A program made the position numbers and the translations under genes. A stretch of DNA of 42,336 bases from an uncultured Clostridia bacterium (GTDB lineage: Bacteria > Bacillota > Clostridia > Christensenellales > Borkfalkiaceae). Location: the NCBI GenBank assembly GCA_947053545.1, contig CAMRSY010000012.1, positions 1 to 42,336 on the forward strand. The letters run 5' to 3'. The notes beneath the pieces are model-generated. The model saw nothing but the letters and a program-made list of their open reading frames with translations, was not told the DNA's origin and searched no databases. Shown piece by piece: positions 26,088-34,647 of this stretch (positions are counted from its first letter, which is position 1; each line of letters begins with the position of its first letter).

Positions 26088-27615
26088 TACGTTTTTAAAC
26101 GAAATACGTACAATTAAATCGCTCGAAACTGCCATAATTTCGTCGGTAACGCTTATTAAAGCAAAAAGCAACGTTGAAATAAGTATTGTAACCGACAAGG
26201 CGTATTCACAACAGGACGAAACAGCGGCAAAGAAAATTGCGCGCAGGTTTGTGCCCGAATTTTTTTCGTGTTCGCTTAAAATTGTAAAACTTACTCCCGA
26301 CGCTGGAATGATTGCCGAGAGTATATTCTCTTTGATAGGCTCGATTAACCGTCAGCTTGCCGCCTTTGTATCTAAAGACGACATAAAGGTTGAAAAAAAC
26401 GAAAACGGTTTTTATTTCGAGGTTGCCGTTGTTCATGCTTCGGCGTATACTGCCGACGTTGCCGAAAAACTTGCCGGCGAGCTTAAAAAGCGGTTTTGCG
26501 GCGGTTTTGCCGGGCGTTGCGTAGCTGTGGAAAGCAAGCTGGACGATATAAAAATAGAGGAAAAGCACGAAAATATTCAGTACGAAATTCCTCCTAGGTC
26601 GTTTGAAATTGCCGATTTTTCTTTTTTGGAGGGCGGGGTAACCCATCAACGCGCCGTATATATCGCCGATTTGAATTTTATAAGCGAAAGCGTGGTAATA
26701 TGCGGTGAAATTATCGATTTGCGTGAAAAAACTGTTACAACGTCCGGCGGTAAAGAAAAACTTATGTATAATTTTACCGTAAACGACACAACGGCTTCGG
26801 TGCGCGTAGGATATTTTACCAGACAGAAAAGTATTGAAAAGATAAAAAAGCTTAAAGTCGGCGACAGCATTGTACTTACGTGCAAAACCGAAAGTTTTAA
26901 CGGAACGGTTCGTCCCACGGCTAATTTTATCGATTTCGGCAGAGTGCCTGACGGTTTCGTGCCCGAAAAACGCATGTCAAAGCCTGTGCCGAAATATTAC
27001 GAAACTGTTTTCCCCGAACCGTACGTTGACTATATGCAAAGCAATTTATTTTTCGAAAGCAAATTGCCGAAATGTTTAACGGACAATACTTTCGTTGTTT
27101 TCGATTTGGAAACTACGGGATTAAACAGTTCTCCGTCCGCGGGAAATATGGATCGGATTATCGAAATAGGCGCTTATAAAATTATCGGCGGAGAAATAAA
27201 GGAAAGCTTTAACACGTTCGTCAATCCGCAAAGAAAACTTTCGGCGGAAATTATAAATCTTACCGGTATCGAACAGATTACCGTGGACGGCGCGCCGTCT
27301 TTTGAAAAAGTAATGCCCGATTTTTTCAAGTTTATACACGGTTGCTATCTTGTCGGACACAACGCCGCAAATTTCGACTATAAATTTGTAGATTATTACT
27401 GTTCTCAGTGCGGTTATGTGCCGGAGCGCAAATTATTCGATACTTTGCCGCTGGCGCAATCGCTTTTGCGTTTGTCTAATTATAAATTAAATACGGTAGC
27501 CGATTATTTCGGCATTACGTTTAACCATCACAGGGCGGCTGACGACGCTCTTGTTACGGCAAAAATATTTATTGAACTTATAAAAATAAAAAAATCTTTG
27601 CCAAATCTCTGTTAA
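26080..27615 (+). CDS. PolC-derived protein: N-terminal region, OB fold and DEDDh exonuclease, no polymerase
   Basis: This 511-residue protein occupies the place of polC, just before rimP, but carries only part of PolC. Residues about 1-185 resemble the PolC N-terminal region; about 190-287 form an OB-fold, nucleic-acid-binding type; about 335-505 form a DEDDh 3'-5' exonuclease. Exonuclease residues are all visible: Asp and Glu in VVFDLETTG, Asp in GHNAANFDYKF near 426-436, and His and Asp in HHRAADDA near 483-490. PHP, palm, fingers, thumb and duplex-binding parts are absent, and the OB fold joins the exonuclease through a short linker. It could proofread in trans, process RNA/DNA, or be a relict. 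It overlaps ispG by 8 nt. A separate full polC elsewhere cannot be excluded. Confidence 0.88.
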   Translation: MSDTFLNEIRTIKSLETAIISSVTLIKAKSNVEISIVTDKAYSQQDETAAKKIARRFVPEFFSCSLKIVKLTPDAGMIAESIFSLIGSINRQLAAFVSKDDIKVEKNENGFYFEVAVVHASAYTADVAEKLAGELKKRFCGGFAGRCVAVESKLDDIKIEEKHENIQYEIPPRSFEIADFSFLEGGVTHQRAVYIADLNFISESVVICGEIIDLREKTVTTSGGKEKLMYNFTVNDTTASVRVGYFTRQKSIEKIKKLKVGDSIVLTCKTESFNGTVRPTANFIDFGRVPDGFVPEKRMSKPVPKYYETVFPEPYVDYMQSNLFFESKLPKCLTDNTFVVFDLETTGLNSSPSAGNMDRIIEIGAYKIIGGEIKESFNTFVNPQRKLSAEIINLTGIEQITVDGAPSFEKVMPDFFKFIHGCYLVGHNAANFDYKFVDYYCSQCGYVPERKLFDTLPLAQSLLRLSNYKLNTVADYFGITFNHHRAADDALVTAKIFIELIKIKKSLPNLC

Positions 27616-27618
27616 AAC

Positions 27619-27647
27619 TTGCCAAACGGAAAATATAGTGCTATAAT
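27619..27647 (+). promoter_or_regulatory. Sigma-A promoter of the rimP-nusA-infB operon
   Basis: TTGCCA (27619-27624), 17-bp spacer, TATAAT (27642-27647). It starts right after the stop codon of the PolC-derived gene and gives a leader of about 68 nt. Confidence 0.88.
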
Positions 27648-27663
27648 TGAGGCAAGCTTAATA

Positions 27664-27702
27664 CTTAATGTTAAGATTGAGTGCCTTGACGAGGCACTCA
27701 AT
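27664..27702 (+). promoter_or_regulatory. Structured leader before rimP
   Basis: Two adjacent hairpins lie in the predicted leader: CTTAA/TTAAG (27664-27675) and a perfect 11-bp stem ATTGAGTGCCT/AGGCACTCAAT (27676-27702) with a 5-nt loop. There is no T run after it, so it is unlikely to be a plain terminator. A role in controlling the nusA operon is possible but unproven. Confidence 0.6.
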
Positions 27703-27721
27703 ACTTGTATTGTAGGGAAAA

Positions 27722-28180
27722 ATGAAATTTAAAGCCGTTGAAGAAATTACCGCAATGCTTAACGGCATAGCGGAACCGATGGGAATAGAAATCGTTGATA
27801 TCGAGTGCAACGAAAAGGCTGGGTCGCTTACGGTATTTATCGAAACCGAACAGGGCGTCGACTTAAACACCTGCGAAAAATTTCATAACGCAATTTTCGA
27901 ACCGATTGACGAACTCAACCCCAGTTTCGGGCAAGCGTATACTTTAAACGTTTCCAGCCCCGGATTGGACAGACCGTTTAAAACGGCAAGGGATTTCGAA
28001 AGAAATCTGAATAAAGAAATCGAAATGAAGCTTTATGCGCCTATGAAGGGCAAAAAGTTTTTGCAGGGCATTCTAATTTCGTTCGACGAAAATTCGGTTA
28101 GTATAATTCTGTCGGGCGAAGAGGTGAAAATTCCCCGCAATAAAATTGCAAAGATAAACAAAGCTATCAAATTCGAATAA
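27722..28180 (+). CDS. rimP: Ribosome maturation factor RimP
   Basis: RimP aids 30S subunit assembly. The 152-residue protein shows the N-terminal domain with GIEIVDIECNEK and VFIETEQGVDLNTCEKF, the YTLNVSSPGLDRPF signature near 78-92 and a C-terminal SH3-like domain ending in IAKINKAIKFE. GGGA serves as Shine-Dalgarno. First gene of the nusA operon, 48 bp before nusA. Confidence 0.96.
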   Translation: MKFKAVEEITAMLNGIAEPMGIEIVDIECNEKAGSLTVFIETEQGVDLNTCEKFHNAIFEPIDELNPSFGQAYTLNVSSPGLDRPFKTARDFERNLNKEIEMKLYAPMKGKKFLQGILISFDENSVSIILSGEEVKIPRNKIAKINKAIKFE

Positions 28181-28228
28181 CATTTTGCGCGTAAACCGCG
28201 TTCACAGATAAATTTAGGAGAAATCAAA

Positions 28229-29323
28229 ATGGTAAACAAGGATTTTTTTGCAGCTCTTGCAGACTTGGAAAAAGAAAAGGGCATACCTCAGGAAGTGTTC
28301 ATCGAGGCGCTTAAAAACGCATTGGTTTCCGCTTGCAAAAAGCAGAGCGCAGGCGCCGCGGGCGAGGTTGAATTAAAACTCGTTCCCGAAAAAGGCACTA
28401 TCGAATTTTATACTTGCAGAACGGTTGTGGAAGAGGTTACCGACAGAGAAACCGAAATATCTTTGGAGGAAGCGCGCACAATCAAAAAAAGTTATAAAGT
28501 GGGCGACAGGGTTACCGAAAAATTTACGCCCAAAGATTTTACGCGTATAGCTGCGCAAACTGCAAAACAGGTTATTTTGCAGAAACTGCACGAAACCGAG
28601 CGCGACGCCGCGATGAACGAGTTTTCTGATAAAGAGGGCGAGTTAGTCGTAGGCAAAATAAGAAAAATCGACCTGAAAAACGTATATGTCGAACTCGGTA
28701 AAGGTCAGGTTGAAGGGTTAATGTTGCCTTCCGACCAGGTTCCCGGCGAAAAGTACGAGGTAAACGATAAAATAAAGGTTTTCGTCAAGCGCGTAAAAAG
28801 CGGATTTAAGGGCGCGCAGGTGCTTGTAAGCCGTTCTTCCGCAGGGTTGGTAAGAAAGCTTTTCGAAGAAGAAGTGCCGGAAATTAAACAGGGTACCGTA
28901 ATTATCAAAGAGGTAAGCCGCGAGGCGGGGGCAAGAACCAAAATTGCCATTTATTCGGAAGACCAGAGGGTAGACGCTATCGGAGCTTGCGTCGGCAATA
29001 AGGGTGCGCGCGTTAACGCAATCGTCGAAGAACTTCACGGCGAAAAAATTGACATTATACCCTGGAGCGAAAACCCCCTTGAATTTATTGCTAAAGCGCT
29101 TTCACCCGCTAAGGTTATTTCCGTAACCCAGCTTGAGGGCGAAAATACTGCTATGGCGGTAGTCCCCGACGACAAGCTGTCGCTTGCTATCGGAAGGGAC
29201 GGTCAGAACGCCCGCCTTGCAGTTAGGTTGACAGGCTGGAAGATAGACGTTAAGAGCGAGAGTGCCGCCGCGAAACTTGGCATAGACGTAGTGGACGAGG
29301 AAACCAACGGGGAAAACGAATAA
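28229..29323 (+). CDS. nusA: Transcription termination/antitermination factor NusA
   Basis: NusA binds RNA polymerase and nascent RNA to control pausing, termination and antitermination. The 364-residue length matches Bacillota NusA, without the acidic repeats of E. coli. The N-terminal polymerase-binding domain is at about 1-125, S1 at about 133-200 (GKIRKIDLKNVYVELG), KH1 at about 230-280 (GACVGNKGARVNAIV) and KH2 at about 300-350 (AIGRDGQNARLA). Shine-Dalgarno AGGAG lies 8 nt before the start codon. Confidence 0.97.
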   Translation: MVNKDFFAALADLEKEKGIPQEVFIEALKNALVSACKKQSAGAAGEVELKLVPEKGTIEFYTCRTVVEEVTDRETEISLEEARTIKKSYKVGDRVTEKFTPKDFTRIAAQTAKQVILQKLHETERDAAMNEFSDKEGELVVGKIRKIDLKNVYVELGKGQVEGLMLPSDQVPGEKYEVNDKIKVFVKRVKSGFKGAQVLVSRSSAGLVRKLFEEEVPEIKQGTVIIKEVSREAGARTKIAIYSEDQRVDAIGACVGNKGARVNAIVEELHGEKIDIIPWSENPLEFIAKALSPAKVISVTQLEGENTAMAVVPDDKLSLAIGRDGQNARLAVRLTGWKIDVKSESAAAKLGIDVVDEETNGENE

Positions 29324-29327
29324 AGTT

Positions 29328-29603
29328 ATGCCTAAGGTAAAAAAAATACCGTTAAGACAATGCATAGCCTGCCGCGAGCTTAAAGAAAAAAAACAGATGC
29401 TGAGAATAACAAAGGAAGCGGAAGGTAAAATTTTTCTTGATTTTTCCGGCAAGGCAAACGGGCGCGGCGCATATATCTGCAACAATCCCGACTGCGTTAA
29501 AAAGCTTAAAAAGAACAGGCTTTTGGACAGGGTTTTTTCCTGCCGCGTGGACGACGGACTGTACGCCGCAATCGAGGAGGAGTATTTTGGCAGGCAAAAT
29601 TGA
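29328..29603 (+). CDS. ylxR: RNase P modulator RnpM (YlxR family)
   Basis: This 91-residue basic protein has the YlxR pattern IPLRQCIACRE near the start and GRGAYIC near 44-50, then a Lys-rich helix. YlxR/RnpM binds RNase P RNA in Bacillus subtilis. It starts 4 nt after nusA and overlaps ylxQ by 17 nt. Confidence 0.93.
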   Translation: MPKVKKIPLRQCIACRELKEKKQMLRITKEAEGKIFLDFSGKANGRGAYICNNPDCVKKLKKNRLLDRVFSCRVDDGLYAAIEEEYFGRQN

Positions 29604-29901
29604 AAGCTATCTGGGCTTTTGTTTAAGGGCGCGTAAAATAGCTTTAGGCAGCGGCTCGGTTGATATGCTGAAAAAGGGCGTTAAACTCTTAATAGTCTGT
29701 TCAACCGCCTCCGAAAATACTTTTAAACTGGCAATTAAATTTAAAAACAGATTTTCCTGTCCGCTTATGGTTTGCAACGTCGGGCTGGAAAATGCCGTGC
29801 ATAAGCAGGGATGTAAAATTGCTGCGGTGCGCGACGGCGAACTTGCGCGCGCAATAATATCAAACGCGGACGGGGATTACGAATTATATACCGAGAGGTG
29901 A
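29587..29901 (+). CDS. ylxQ: L7Ae-like RNA-binding protein YlxQ
   Basis: This 104-residue protein is an L7Ae/L30e/Gadd45-type fold: KIESYLGFCLRARKIALGSGS at the N terminus, a strand with KLLIVCSTASENT, and a helix-strand end. The family binds kink-turn RNA; YlxQ's role is unclear. The start is TTG at 29587, chosen because GAGGAGG lies just upstream and the homologous N terminus begins there; an upstream ATG at 29437 would add only out-of-context YlxR antiframe sequence. It overlaps ylxR by 17 nt and precedes infB by 10 nt. Confidence 0.92.
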   Translation: MAGKIESYLGFCLRARKIALGSGSVDMLKKGVKLLIVCSTASENTFKLAIKFKNRFSCPLMVCNVGLENAVHKQGCKIAAVRDGELARAIISNADGDYELYTER

Positions 29902-29911
29902 AAAAGTTTAT

Positions 29912-32449
29912 ATGGCGAAATACGAAAATATTGTGACCATTGCTAAAATTTTAAACGAGGGCAAGATTAGCGAGCTCTCGAAAAAAGTTTCGACTGCCGA
30001 GCGTACTGCAGCCGACATTTTAAAGCGCTTAAACGAATTGGAAAGCGCGCGCGTAGCAAAGCGCGCCGAGGAGGAGCGCCTTGCCCGCGAAGCTGCGCTT
30101 GCCGAAGAAGCTGCGGCAAAGGCTGTCGCCGAAGCGGAAAAGAAGGCGGCGGAACCGCAGCCCGTTATAGAAGAGGTTAAGCCTGCGGAAGTTAAAGAGG
30201 AGCAGCCGGTAAAGGAAGAAAAAGTAGCCTCACCGGTTCAGGAAAAACCGCAGGAGGTAAAAGAGGTTAAACCCGCGGCTCCTGCGGCGCCTGCAGTGCC
30301 CGAAAAACCCGCCAGACCTTCGTATATAGTGGCAAAGGCGGCGCCCGCGCCTGCAAAAACTTACGTTAATAAAGAAACCTCAAGGCCTTCGCGTCCCGCA
30401 TACGGCCAGCAGCAGCGTACGGGAGCGCCGTTAAATCAGTCCAGGGGCGGAGCCAAATACGTTGCGCCCGCCGCCGCTCAGCCGCCTAAGCCCGCAAAAA
30501 ATTTCGGAGCCGACAAGAAAAAGGGCTTTGAAAAGACGTACGTCGAAAAAGACAGACACGCTATTTCCAAGCGCGCGCTTGTTAAGCAGCAGGGAGCAAC
30601 GGTCGCCGATTTCGACGAAAACAAGAGCGGTTACCGCAAATTAAGGGTTAAAAAGGCAAAAAGCGCTCAAAGTTCGCAAACCGTAAAAATAGACCGCGCA
30701 GTGGTTACCACTAACGATATCCCCTTAAAAGTACTTTCCGAAAAAATAGGTATGTCCGCGGTAGAAATAACCAAATGGCTGTTTAAAGAAGGTATAATGA
30801 AAACCGTTAACGAGTCTATCGATTACGATACAGCGGCTTTGCTTGCGGCAAGTATCGATATCGAACTCGAATATAAGCCCGAGAAAACGGCGGAAGAAAT
30901 TTTAAGCGAAAAGCAGGCGGATACGGTTGAAGAAATAGAAAGCCTTGTTCCCCGCGCACCCGTCGTAACCGTTATGGGACATGTAGACCACGGTAAAACG
31001 TCGCTGTTGGATTATATCAGAAAATCGAATACCGCAGGCGGCGAAGCCGGCGGAATTACGCAGCATATAGGCGCCTATTCGGTTGGAGTTAAGGGTAAAA
31101 GCATTACATTTATCGATACCCCCGGTCACGAAGCGTTTACCGCTATGAGGGCGCGCGGAGCGATGGTTACTGATATAGTTATTTTGGTTGTAGCCGCCGA
31201 CGACGGCGTTATGCCGCAAACGGTGGAAGCCATAAACCACGCTACGGCGGCAGGCGTTTCTATTGTGGTAGCTGTAAACAAAATGGATAAAGTAGGGGCT
31301 AATCCCGAAAAAATAAAGCAGGAACTTACAACGCACGGACTTGTTCCCGAAGAGTGGGGCGGCACAACTCCCATATGCCCCATTTCATGCAAAACCGGCG
31401 AAGGCATAGACGAACTGTTGGAAAACGTTTTGCTTGTCGCCGAAATGAAAGAGTTGCTTGCAAACCCCGAAAGGCAGGCGCGCGGAGTTATTATCGAAGC
31501 GCAGCTTGACAAGGGCAAGGGCCCTCTTGCAACCGTGCTTGTTCAAAACGGAACGCTCCATACCGGCGACAACATTATTTCCGGCACTATCACTGGGCGT
31601 GTGCGCGCAATGATAGACGATAAGGGCAGAACTGTTAAGGAAGCAGGTCCTTCCAAGGCGGTTTACGTATTAGGTTTCGAGGAAGTACCCAATGCTGGCG
31701 ATTCCATATTTGCCGTAACGCAGGAACTTATGAAATCGGTTATCGAGGAGAGAAAGAGGAAAGAGAGCGACGAAAGGGGAAAAATCACCTCGAAGGTTTC
31801 GTTCGACGATATGTTCGGCGGGCTTGCCGCAGGCAACAAAAAAATACTCAATCTTATAATTAAGGGCGACGTGCAGGGTTCGGTTGAGGCCATTAAACAA
31901 TCTGTTTTGGAACTTTCCGACGAAGAGGTTGACGTTAAAGTTATTCACAGCGGCGCGGGCGCTATTACCGAATCGGACGTTATGCTTGCCGAATCGTCCA
32001 ATGCGATTATCCTCGGCTTCAACGTTCGTCCCGACGCAAAAGCCAGGGTAACTGCCGAGCGCAGTAAAGTAGACGTTAGAAGTTACAGAATAATTTACGA
32101 CCTTCTGGACGATATAAAAGCTGCGTTAAAGGGTATGTACACTCCCAAATATCAGGATGTTTATCTCGGCAAATGCGAGGTTCGCCAAACTTTCAGAATT
32201 ACTGGCGTGGGCACTGTTGCAGGCTGCTACGTTACCGAGGGCAAAATTATCCGCGGCGGCAAGCTGAGAATTTACAGGGACGACGTGCTTGTCGTTGAAG
32301 GCAACGTAAAACAGTTAAAGCGTTTTAAAGACGACGTTAAAGAGGTTGCGTACAACTACGAATGCGGTTGCGCAATAGACGGATTCAACGATATTAAAGT
32401 GGGCGATATAATCGAGTGTTACACAATCGAGGAGATTGCCGCAAAGTAA
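29912..32449 (+). CDS. infB: Translation initiation factor IF-2
   Basis: IF-2 is the GTPase that places initiator tRNA and joins the ribosomal subunits. The 845-residue protein has a long charged N-terminal part (about 1-260), first Ala/Glu/Lys coiled coil, then Pro/Ala-rich linker. The conserved IF2N helix follows near 270-320 (LSEKIGMSAVEITKWLFKEG). The G domain starts with GHVDHGKT at 356-363, then DTPGHEAFTAMR and NKMDK. Domains II, III and IV follow to the C terminus with IGFNDIKVGDIIE-like sequence. Start ATG has GAGAGGTG upstream. Confidence 0.97.
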   Translation: MAKYENIVTIAKILNEGKISELSKKVSTAERTAADILKRLNELESARVAKRAEEERLAREAALAEEAAAKAVAEAEKKAAEPQPVIEEVKPAEVKEEQPVKEEKVASPVQEKPQEVKEVKPAAPAAPAVPEKPARPSYIVAKAAPAPAKTYVNKETSRPSRPAYGQQQRTGAPLNQSRGGAKYVAPAAAQPPKPAKNFGADKKKGFEKTYVEKDRHAISKRALVKQQGATVADFDENKSGYRKLRVKKAKSAQSSQTVKIDRAVVTTNDIPLKVLSEKIGMSAVEITKWLFKEGIMKTVNESIDYDTAALLAASIDIELEYKPEKTAEEILSEKQADTVEEIESLVPRAPVVTVMGHVDHGKTSLLDYIRKSNTAGGEAGGITQHIGAYSVGVKGKSITFIDTPGHEAFTAMRARGAMVTDIVILVVAADDGVMPQTVEAINHATAAGVSIVVAVNKMDKVGANPEKIKQELTTHGLVPEEWGGTTPICPISCKTGEGIDELLENVLLVAEMKELLANPERQARGVIIEAQLDKGKGPLATVLVQNGTLHTGDNIISGTITGRVRAMIDDKGRTVKEAGPSKAVYVLGFEEVPNAGDSIFAVTQELMKSVIEERKRKESDERGKITSKVSFDDMFGGLAAGNKKILNLIIKGDVQGSVEAIKQSVLELSDEEVDVKVIHSGAGAITESDVMLAESSNAIILGFNVRPDAKARVTAERSKVDVRSYRIIYDLLDDIKAALKGMYTPKYQDVYLGKCEVRQTFRITGVGTVAGCYVTEGKIIRGGKLRIYRDDVLVVEGNVKQLKRFKDDVKEVAYNYECGCAIDGFNDIKVGDIIECYTIEEIAAK

Positions 32450-32458
32450 AGAGGATTT

Positions 32459-32836
32459 ATGAAAGGTATGAGAGGGGAACGGCTTTCAAGCCAGTTCCGT
32501 GAAGAAATTTACACTGTAATTTCTACCGATTTAAGAAACAAATATCCCTCAATGAGCGCGATAATAAGCGTTATAAACGCAGACGTGGCTCCCGATTTGA
32601 AAAGTTGTAAAGTTTATGTAAGCATCTTTGATACCGATGCCGATAAAAAAGAGGCGACTTTTAAAATATTAAAGGAAAACGCGGGATATATCAGGCATGA
32701 ACTTTCAAAAGTTTTGCGTATACGCACCGTGCCCGAACTTAGGTTCATTTTAGATGCCAGTATGGAGTACGGCGATAAAATTGACAAGCTTTTGAAAACA
32801 ATCGAAACCGACGGCGGAGAGGACGATGGCAAATAA
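32459..32836 (+). CDS. rbfA: Ribosome-binding factor A
   Basis: RbfA helps 16S rRNA 5' end maturation on the 30S subunit, notably in the cold. The 125-residue protein is a KH-like fold with RLSSQFREEI at the start, CKVYVSIFDTDADKK and the C-terminal LRIRTVPELRFILDAS signature. GAGGA precedes the start codon. It overlaps the nrnA gene by 11 nt. Confidence 0.96.
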   Translation: MKGMRGERLSSQFREEIYTVISTDLRNKYPSMSAIISVINADVAPDLKSCKVYVSIFDTDADKKEATFKILKENAGYIRHELSKVLRIRTVPELRFILDASMEYGDKIDKLLKTIETDGGEDDGK

Positions 32837-33794
32837 CAGCCTTGCGGAAATAGCCGCTATACTCAAAAATTGCAAAACGGCGGCAGTGTGCTGCCATATA
32901 CGTCCCGACGGCGACGCTTTGGGCAGCGGTCTTGCCCTTACCGCGGCGTTGGAAAACGCCGGTAAAAAAGTATATATGCTGTGTGAAGAACAGCCGCCTG
33001 AAAGACTGTCGCTTTTTCCGGCTATGTATAAAACATATCAAAGTTTGCCTGTCGGGCTTAACGATATCGATTTATTTATAGTTGTAGACAGCGCCGACGT
33101 ATCAAGGATAGGCAGTTTTGCCTCTCAGTTCGCCGCTTTTAAAGGCAATACTTTAAATATCGACCATCACATTTCGAATCCCAGGTTTGCAAAATATAAT
33201 TACGTTGTTTCCGACAGTACGGCTACGTGCGAAATTATGCCGGAAATTCTTGAAAAGGCAGGTTTCGAAATAACTGAAGAAATTGCTGATTTGCTTGCTT
33301 TGGGACTATTGACCGACAGCGGCAATTTTTCGCACCGCGACGTAAGCGCCAAAACTTTTTCGGTTGCGGCTAAACTTAAAGAACGCGGCGCAGATATCTG
33401 CGAAATTGGTTATCAGATGTTTACCCGGCAAACTAAGGCGCGCGCTAAGCTTTATGTTAAAGTTTTAAGCGGTATGCGTTTTGCCTTAGAGGACAAGCTG
33501 GTGTTTTTAACTGTTCGACAAAGCGATTTTGAAGAAACGGGAACCGACAAAAGCCACACGGAGGGGTTTGTCGATTTTCCCCTTTCTATCGACGGGGTTG
33601 AGGTTTCGATTTCCTTGATGGAGGTTAAAACAAACCAGTATAAAGCTTCGCTGCGAAGCAGAAGGGTAAATGTAAACGCGGTTGCCGAAAGGTTCGGCGG
33701 CGGCGGGCACGTGCTTGCAAGCGGCTGTATGCTTTTCGGCGAGTACGAAGAGGTTATAGACAGGATTACGCACGCAGTATATCAACAGATTTAA
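32826..33794 (+). CDS. nrnA: DHH-family oligoribonuclease / pAp phosphatase NrnA
   Basis: NrnA degrades nanoRNAs and dephosphorylates 3'-phosphoadenosine 5'-phosphate. The 322-residue protein has DHH motifs: RPDGDALGSG near 27-36, VVDSADVSRIG near 82, NIDHHIS near 113 and LLTDSGNF near 160. The DHHA1 C-terminal domain shows the GGGGHVLASG signature near 290. GGAGGA overlapping the rbfA end gives a strong Shine-Dalgarno. Position between rbfA and truB is normal in Bacillota. Confidence 0.95.
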   Translation: MANNSLAEIAAILKNCKTAAVCCHIRPDGDALGSGLALTAALENAGKKVYMLCEEQPPERLSLFPAMYKTYQSLPVGLNDIDLFIVVDSADVSRIGSFASQFAAFKGNTLNIDHHISNPRFAKYNYVVSDSTATCEIMPEILEKAGFEITEEIADLLALGLLTDSGNFSHRDVSAKTFSVAAKLKERGADICEIGYQMFTRQTKARAKLYVKVLSGMRFALEDKLVFLTVRQSDFEETGTDKSHTEGFVDFPLSIDGVEVSISLMEVKTNQYKASLRSRRVNVNAVAERFGGGGHVLASGCMLFGEYEEVIDRITHAVYQQI

Positions 33795-33798
33795 TTTT

Positions 33799-34647
33799 AT
33801 GACGGGATTTATAAACGTAAACAAGGCGGTCGGCGCAAGCTCGGCAAAGGAAGTTTCCGTTGTAAAGCGCATTACGGGAAAACCTTGCGGTCATATGGGA
33901 ACTTTAGACCCTATGGCAAACGGAGTTTTACCTGTTGCCGTGGGAAATGCCGCCAGACTGTTCGATTACTTTTTGCAGAAGGAAAAAACATATTTAGCGT
34001 CTTTCCGTTTCGGCGCCCATTACGATACGCTGGATACTACGGGAAACGTGTTGCAAAGCGGCGGCAGGGTTCCGCGGGAAGAAGAGATACTTGAAATTCT
34101 TCCCCTGCTTACTGGGAATATAATGCAGATACCGCCTAAATACAGCGCAAAAAATATTAACGGCAAAAGGGGATACGAACTGGCCCGCAGCGGCGTTGAA
34201 TTCGAACTGCCTCCCAAAAAAGTTTTTATTAAAAGTATAAAGCTTTTAAACCGAACCGCCAAAGACGAATTTGCGTTTGAAATTGAATGCGGCGGCGGCA
34301 CTTATATCCGCTCGATTGCGCGCGATATGGCTGAAAAGCTTGGCACTTATGCCGCTATGAGCGCGCTTACCCGCACAAAAAGCGGAATATTTTCCATTGA
34401 AACGGCTGTTGATACCTGTTGCTTAAACAAGGAAAACTTAAAAGATTATCTAATCCCCTGCGACAGCGTTTTACCGTATGACAGTATATACGCGCAGGGC
34501 GATACGGCGAAAAAATTATTTAACGGCTTGGCGGTTGCCTGCGGGTACGCGGACGGCACATATAAAATATATAACGGAGAACGCAACTTTTACGGTATAG
34601 CGGTCGTAAACGGCGGCTTATTGAAAGTGAGGACAAAACTATGTTGA
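33799..34647 (+). CDS. truB: tRNA pseudouridine(55) synthase TruB
   Basis: TruB makes pseudouridine at position 55 in the T loop of tRNAs. The 282-residue protein has KRITGKPCGHMGTLDPMANG with catalytic Asp37, the KYSAKNINGKRGYELAR block near 115, and GGGTYIRSIARDM near 165. The C-terminal domain is short. It overlaps ribF by 7 nt. The tRNA-Gly at the right end of this window has C at position 55 and so cannot be its substrate. Confidence 0.96.
   Translation: MTGFINVNKAVGASSAKEVSVVKRITGKPCGHMGTLDPMANGVLPVAVGNAARLFDYFLQKEKTYLASFRFGAHYDTLDTTGNVLQSGGRVPREEEILEILPLLTGNIMQIPPKYSAKNINGKRGYELARSGVEFELPPKKVFIKSIKLLNRTAKDEFAFEIECGGGTYIRSIARDMAEKLGTYAAMSALTRTKSGIFSIETAVDTCCLNKENLKDYLIPCDSVLPYDSIYAQGDTAKKLFNGLAVACGYADGTYKIYNGERNFYGIAVVNGGLLKVRTKLC

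Noticed and set aside
29437-29586. ATG start at 29437 for ylxQ
   Set aside because: It lies deep inside ylxR in another frame and adds sequence foreign to the family; TTG at 29587 has a strong ribosome site.
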